Under the pieces are notes generated by a model. It had not been told where the DNA came from. It worked only from the letters and a program-made list of their open reading frames with translations, and ran no database searches. The position numbers and the translations under genes are program-made. A DNA stretch of 16,428 bases from JAHEIJ01 sp040235565. GTDB lineage: Bacteria; Pseudomonadota; Gammaproteobacteria; UBA6429; Thiohalophilaceae. Shown here piece after piece: positions 14,879 through 16,428 of this stretch (within the stretch, counting starts at the first letter, position 1; every line of letters starts with the position of its first letter). The stretch covers positions 1 through 16,428 of the forward strand of contig JBECLA010000054.1 in the NCBI GenBank assembly GCA_040235565.1. Direction: 5' to 3'.

Positions 14879-16123
14879 TCAGTGCAAGACCTTCTCGCCT
14901 TGTTCCAGTTCAGCCAGTTCCCGATCACGCATGCCCAACAAATATAAAATCGCATCCAGGCCCAGGGTAGCAATCGAATGCTGCGCCTGTTGCTTGACGA
15001 TCGGCTTGGCATGAAACGCGATCCCCAGTCCGGCAATGGCCAGCATGGGCAAATCATTGGCGCCGTCACCCACCGCGATCACCTGCTCGGTACTGATGCC
15101 TTCTTCCGCGGCCAGTTCGGTTAACAGTCTGGCTTTCATCTGCCCATCGATGATCTCACCTTTGACCTTGCCGGTGAGTTTGCCCTTGGCAAAATCGAGT
15201 TCATTGGCATGCACATAATCGATACCCAGTTTCTGCTGCAGATAATTGGCAAAATAGGTAAATCCACCGGAAAGGATCGCGACCTTGTACCCAAAATGCT
15301 TGAGATGACGAATCAACCGTTCGGCACCATCGGTGATCGGCAGGCTTTCCGCAACCCCCTGCAAGACCGATTCATCCAGACCTTTCAGCAAGGCCAGCCG
15401 GCGGCGGAAACTTTCCGCAAAGTCGAGTTCACCGCGCATCGCGGCCTCGGTGATGTTCGCAACTTTATCGCCCACTCCGGCAATCCTGGCCAGTTCGTCG
15501 ATCACTTCTGTCTGAATTAAAGTGGAGTCCATGTCAAAACAGACCAGCCGACGGCTGCGCCGATACAGATTGTCTTCCTGTACTGCCACATCCACATCCA
15601 GTTCCTGCGAGATGCGCAGAAACTCGGCATGCATCGTGGGAATGTCCTGCACTTCACCGCTGAGTGACAATTGCACCGAGGCACCCCGACGTTGCTCGGC
15701 CAGAGTTTGCTTCAAGGAGATCCGTCCGGACAGACGCGAGATTTCCTCGATGTTAAAACCGTGCTGGCTCACCACTTCCGTCACACGCGCCAGGTGGCGT
15801 GCGGTTATGTGCCGTCCCAGCAAGGTGACGATATGCCGGGCACGACCCTGGGCATTGACCCATCGCTCGTAATCACTCTCGGAAACCGGGGTGAAACGTA
15901 CCTGCAACTGCAGTTCGTGGGCCTTGAACAGCAGATCCTTGAACACCGGACAACCTTCCGCGTCCGGCGATTCAATCAATAAACCCAGAGATAAATGATT
16001 ATGGATAACCGACTGGCCGATATCGAGCACGGTCACATCATACTGTGCCAACACCCCGGTGAGTGCCGCGGTCAGGCCGGGCCGGTCCTGACCCGATACG
16101 GTGATCAGGATAACTTCCCGCAT
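14879..16123 (-). CDS. serB: Phosphoserine phosphatase with two ACT domains
   Basis: SerB removes phosphate from O-phosphoserine, the last step of serine synthesis, in the cytoplasm. The 414-residue protein is the long form: two ACT domains (about 3–80, with GQDRPGL, and 95–180) precede a HAD phosphatase domain. HAD motifs are intact: FDMDST (nucleophile Asp197, Asp199), SGG (285–287), and GDGANDLPM (352–360) with the metal-binding Asp pair; a Lys in motif III (about 320–330 region, GQMKARLL) is plausible. The ACT pair suggests regulation by an amino acid, probably serine; this is inference from known two-ACT SerB proteins. GGGAG lies six bases before ATG 16123. It is first in a serB–tadA–hydrolase cluster. 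Identity is secure. Confidence 0.96.
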   Translation of the reverse strand: MREVILITVSGQDRPGLTAALTGVLAQYDVTVLDIGQSVIHNHLSLGLLIESPDAEGCPVFKDLLFKAHELQLQVRFTPVSESDYERWVNAQGRARHIVTLLGRHITARHLARVTEVVSQHGFNIEEISRLSGRISLKQTLAEQRRGASVQLSLSGEVQDIPTMHAEFLRISQELDVDVAVQEDNLYRRSRRLVCFDMDSTLIQTEVIDELARIAGVGDKVANITEAAMRGELDFAESFRRRLALLKGLDESVLQGVAESLPITDGAERLIRHLKHFGYKVAILSGGFTYFANYLQQKLGIDYVHANELDFAKGKLTGKVKGEIIDGQMKARLLTELAAEEGISTEQVIAVGDGANDLPMLAIAGLGIAFHAKPIVKQQAQHSIATLGLDAILYLLGMRDRELAELEQGEKVLH

Positions 16124-16324
16124 GCGTTACTCCCACTCGATTTTCAATCAGGCAAAAAAGCCAATTGTGGCGCGGGTCTTCCGGTGATCATATATGTCGC
16201 TACCATGAAAAATACCCTTGTTAATAATTTCTTGTTATCAGCGGAATTTGAGTCAATTACCTTTAGGATTCAAGCTCTCTTCTCAACACCAGCTTCGAAC
16301 CATAGCAGACCACCGCAGGCCTCA
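16124..16324 (-). promoter_or_regulatory. Probable serB promoter region
   Basis: About 200 bases without a clear gene precede serB. On the minus strand there is a TTGACT that could be a -35, and TATGAT about 65 bases before the start, but they do not form a well-spaced pair. A GGC-AAAAAA-GCC inverted repeat is too small to be a clear terminator. Confidence 0.3.
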
Positions 16325-16428
16325 CTAGTGTATCGGAAGAATAAACACCCTTTCTTGCTCCAGCGGTCGTTCGCCGTCCGACTGCCTGATGTTTATCCTG
16401 AATTCCACCTCTATCGCCTGAAAACCTG
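16325..16428 (-). CDS. C-terminal end of a protein entering from the right edge
   Basis: A minus-strand frame is open from the window edge to a TAG at 16325–16327 and gives 33 residues with ordinary charged/hydrophobic composition (EVEFRINIRQSDGERPLEQ, then VFILPIH). The other two minus frames are much less protein-like. A plus-strand frame from ATG 16205 is also open to the edge (74 codons), but its composition looks like the complement of this frame. No family is recognisable. The call is a best guess between the two strands. Confidence 0.4.
   Translation of the reverse strand, partial: GFQAIEVEFRINIRQSDGERPLEQERVFILPIH

Noticed and set aside
14875..15069. Longer tadA frame with about 65 extra N-terminal residues
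   Set aside because: This part overlaps serB in another frame, is rich in Arg, Trp and Cys, and the normal TadA start at 14874 follows the serB stop by four bases.
16205..16428. Plus-strand open frame divergent from serB
   Set aside because: It stays open to the edge, but lacks a ribosome binding site and its composition looks like the complement of the more protein-like minus frame ending at 16325.

Overview
The window looks like a non-enteric gammaproteobacterial chromosome. The evidence is the serB–tadA–mltF neighbourhood (tadA and mltF are also neighbours in enteric bacteria), a long two-ACT-domain SerB, an MltF of standard architecture, and a gammaproteobacterial-type tRNA-Ser(CGA). I cannot name the genus. 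Codon use in the left operon looks more AT-rich than in the serB–mltF block, but this is by eye only.

Right part (about 11.9–16.4 kb): mltF on the plus strand (lipoprotein lytic transglycosylase, with an extended -10 promoter) converges on a minus-strand cluster serB–tadA–exported metallo-beta-lactamase-fold hydrolase. A fragment of another minus-strand gene probably enters at the right edge.

Middle (about 10.6–11.9 kb): tRNA-Ser(CGA) on the minus strand, surrounded by unusual repeats. Downstream of it are a strong terminator and two more copies of the tRNA 3' end, each abutting another strong hairpin. One 91-92 bp block (terminator plus tRNA end) is duplicated at about 93% identity, with a compensatory change in the terminator stem. 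The intact tRNA ends in CCG, whereas both remnants keep CCA. The minus strand of this patch also carries at least four hairpins with a CA-GGGA-UG apex, the shape of a CsrA/RsmA binding site.

Left part (about 0.5–10.6 kb): a nine-gene minus-strand operon, tightly packed with several stop/start overlaps. In order of transcription it encodes: a secreted coiled-coil/beta protein; an exported TPR plus coiled-coil protein; a 1156-residue TPR lipoprotein; a small TPR lipoprotein; a 98-residue exported protein; a TolQ/ExbB/MotA-type channel protein; two ExbD/TolR-type proteins; and a TonB/AgmX-like energy transducer with a long cytoplasmic coiled coil. One channel protein, two ExbD proteins, periplasmic and lipoprotein TPR scaffolds and a TonB-like linker resemble the Agl-Glt trans-envelope machinery of Myxococcus. 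The likely job is to use proton-motive force to move or load something across the periplasm; the substrate is unknown. One of the two ExbD proteins has Asn where the proton-carrying Asp is expected. Beyond the operon, a secreted protein of unknown function starts and runs off the left edge.
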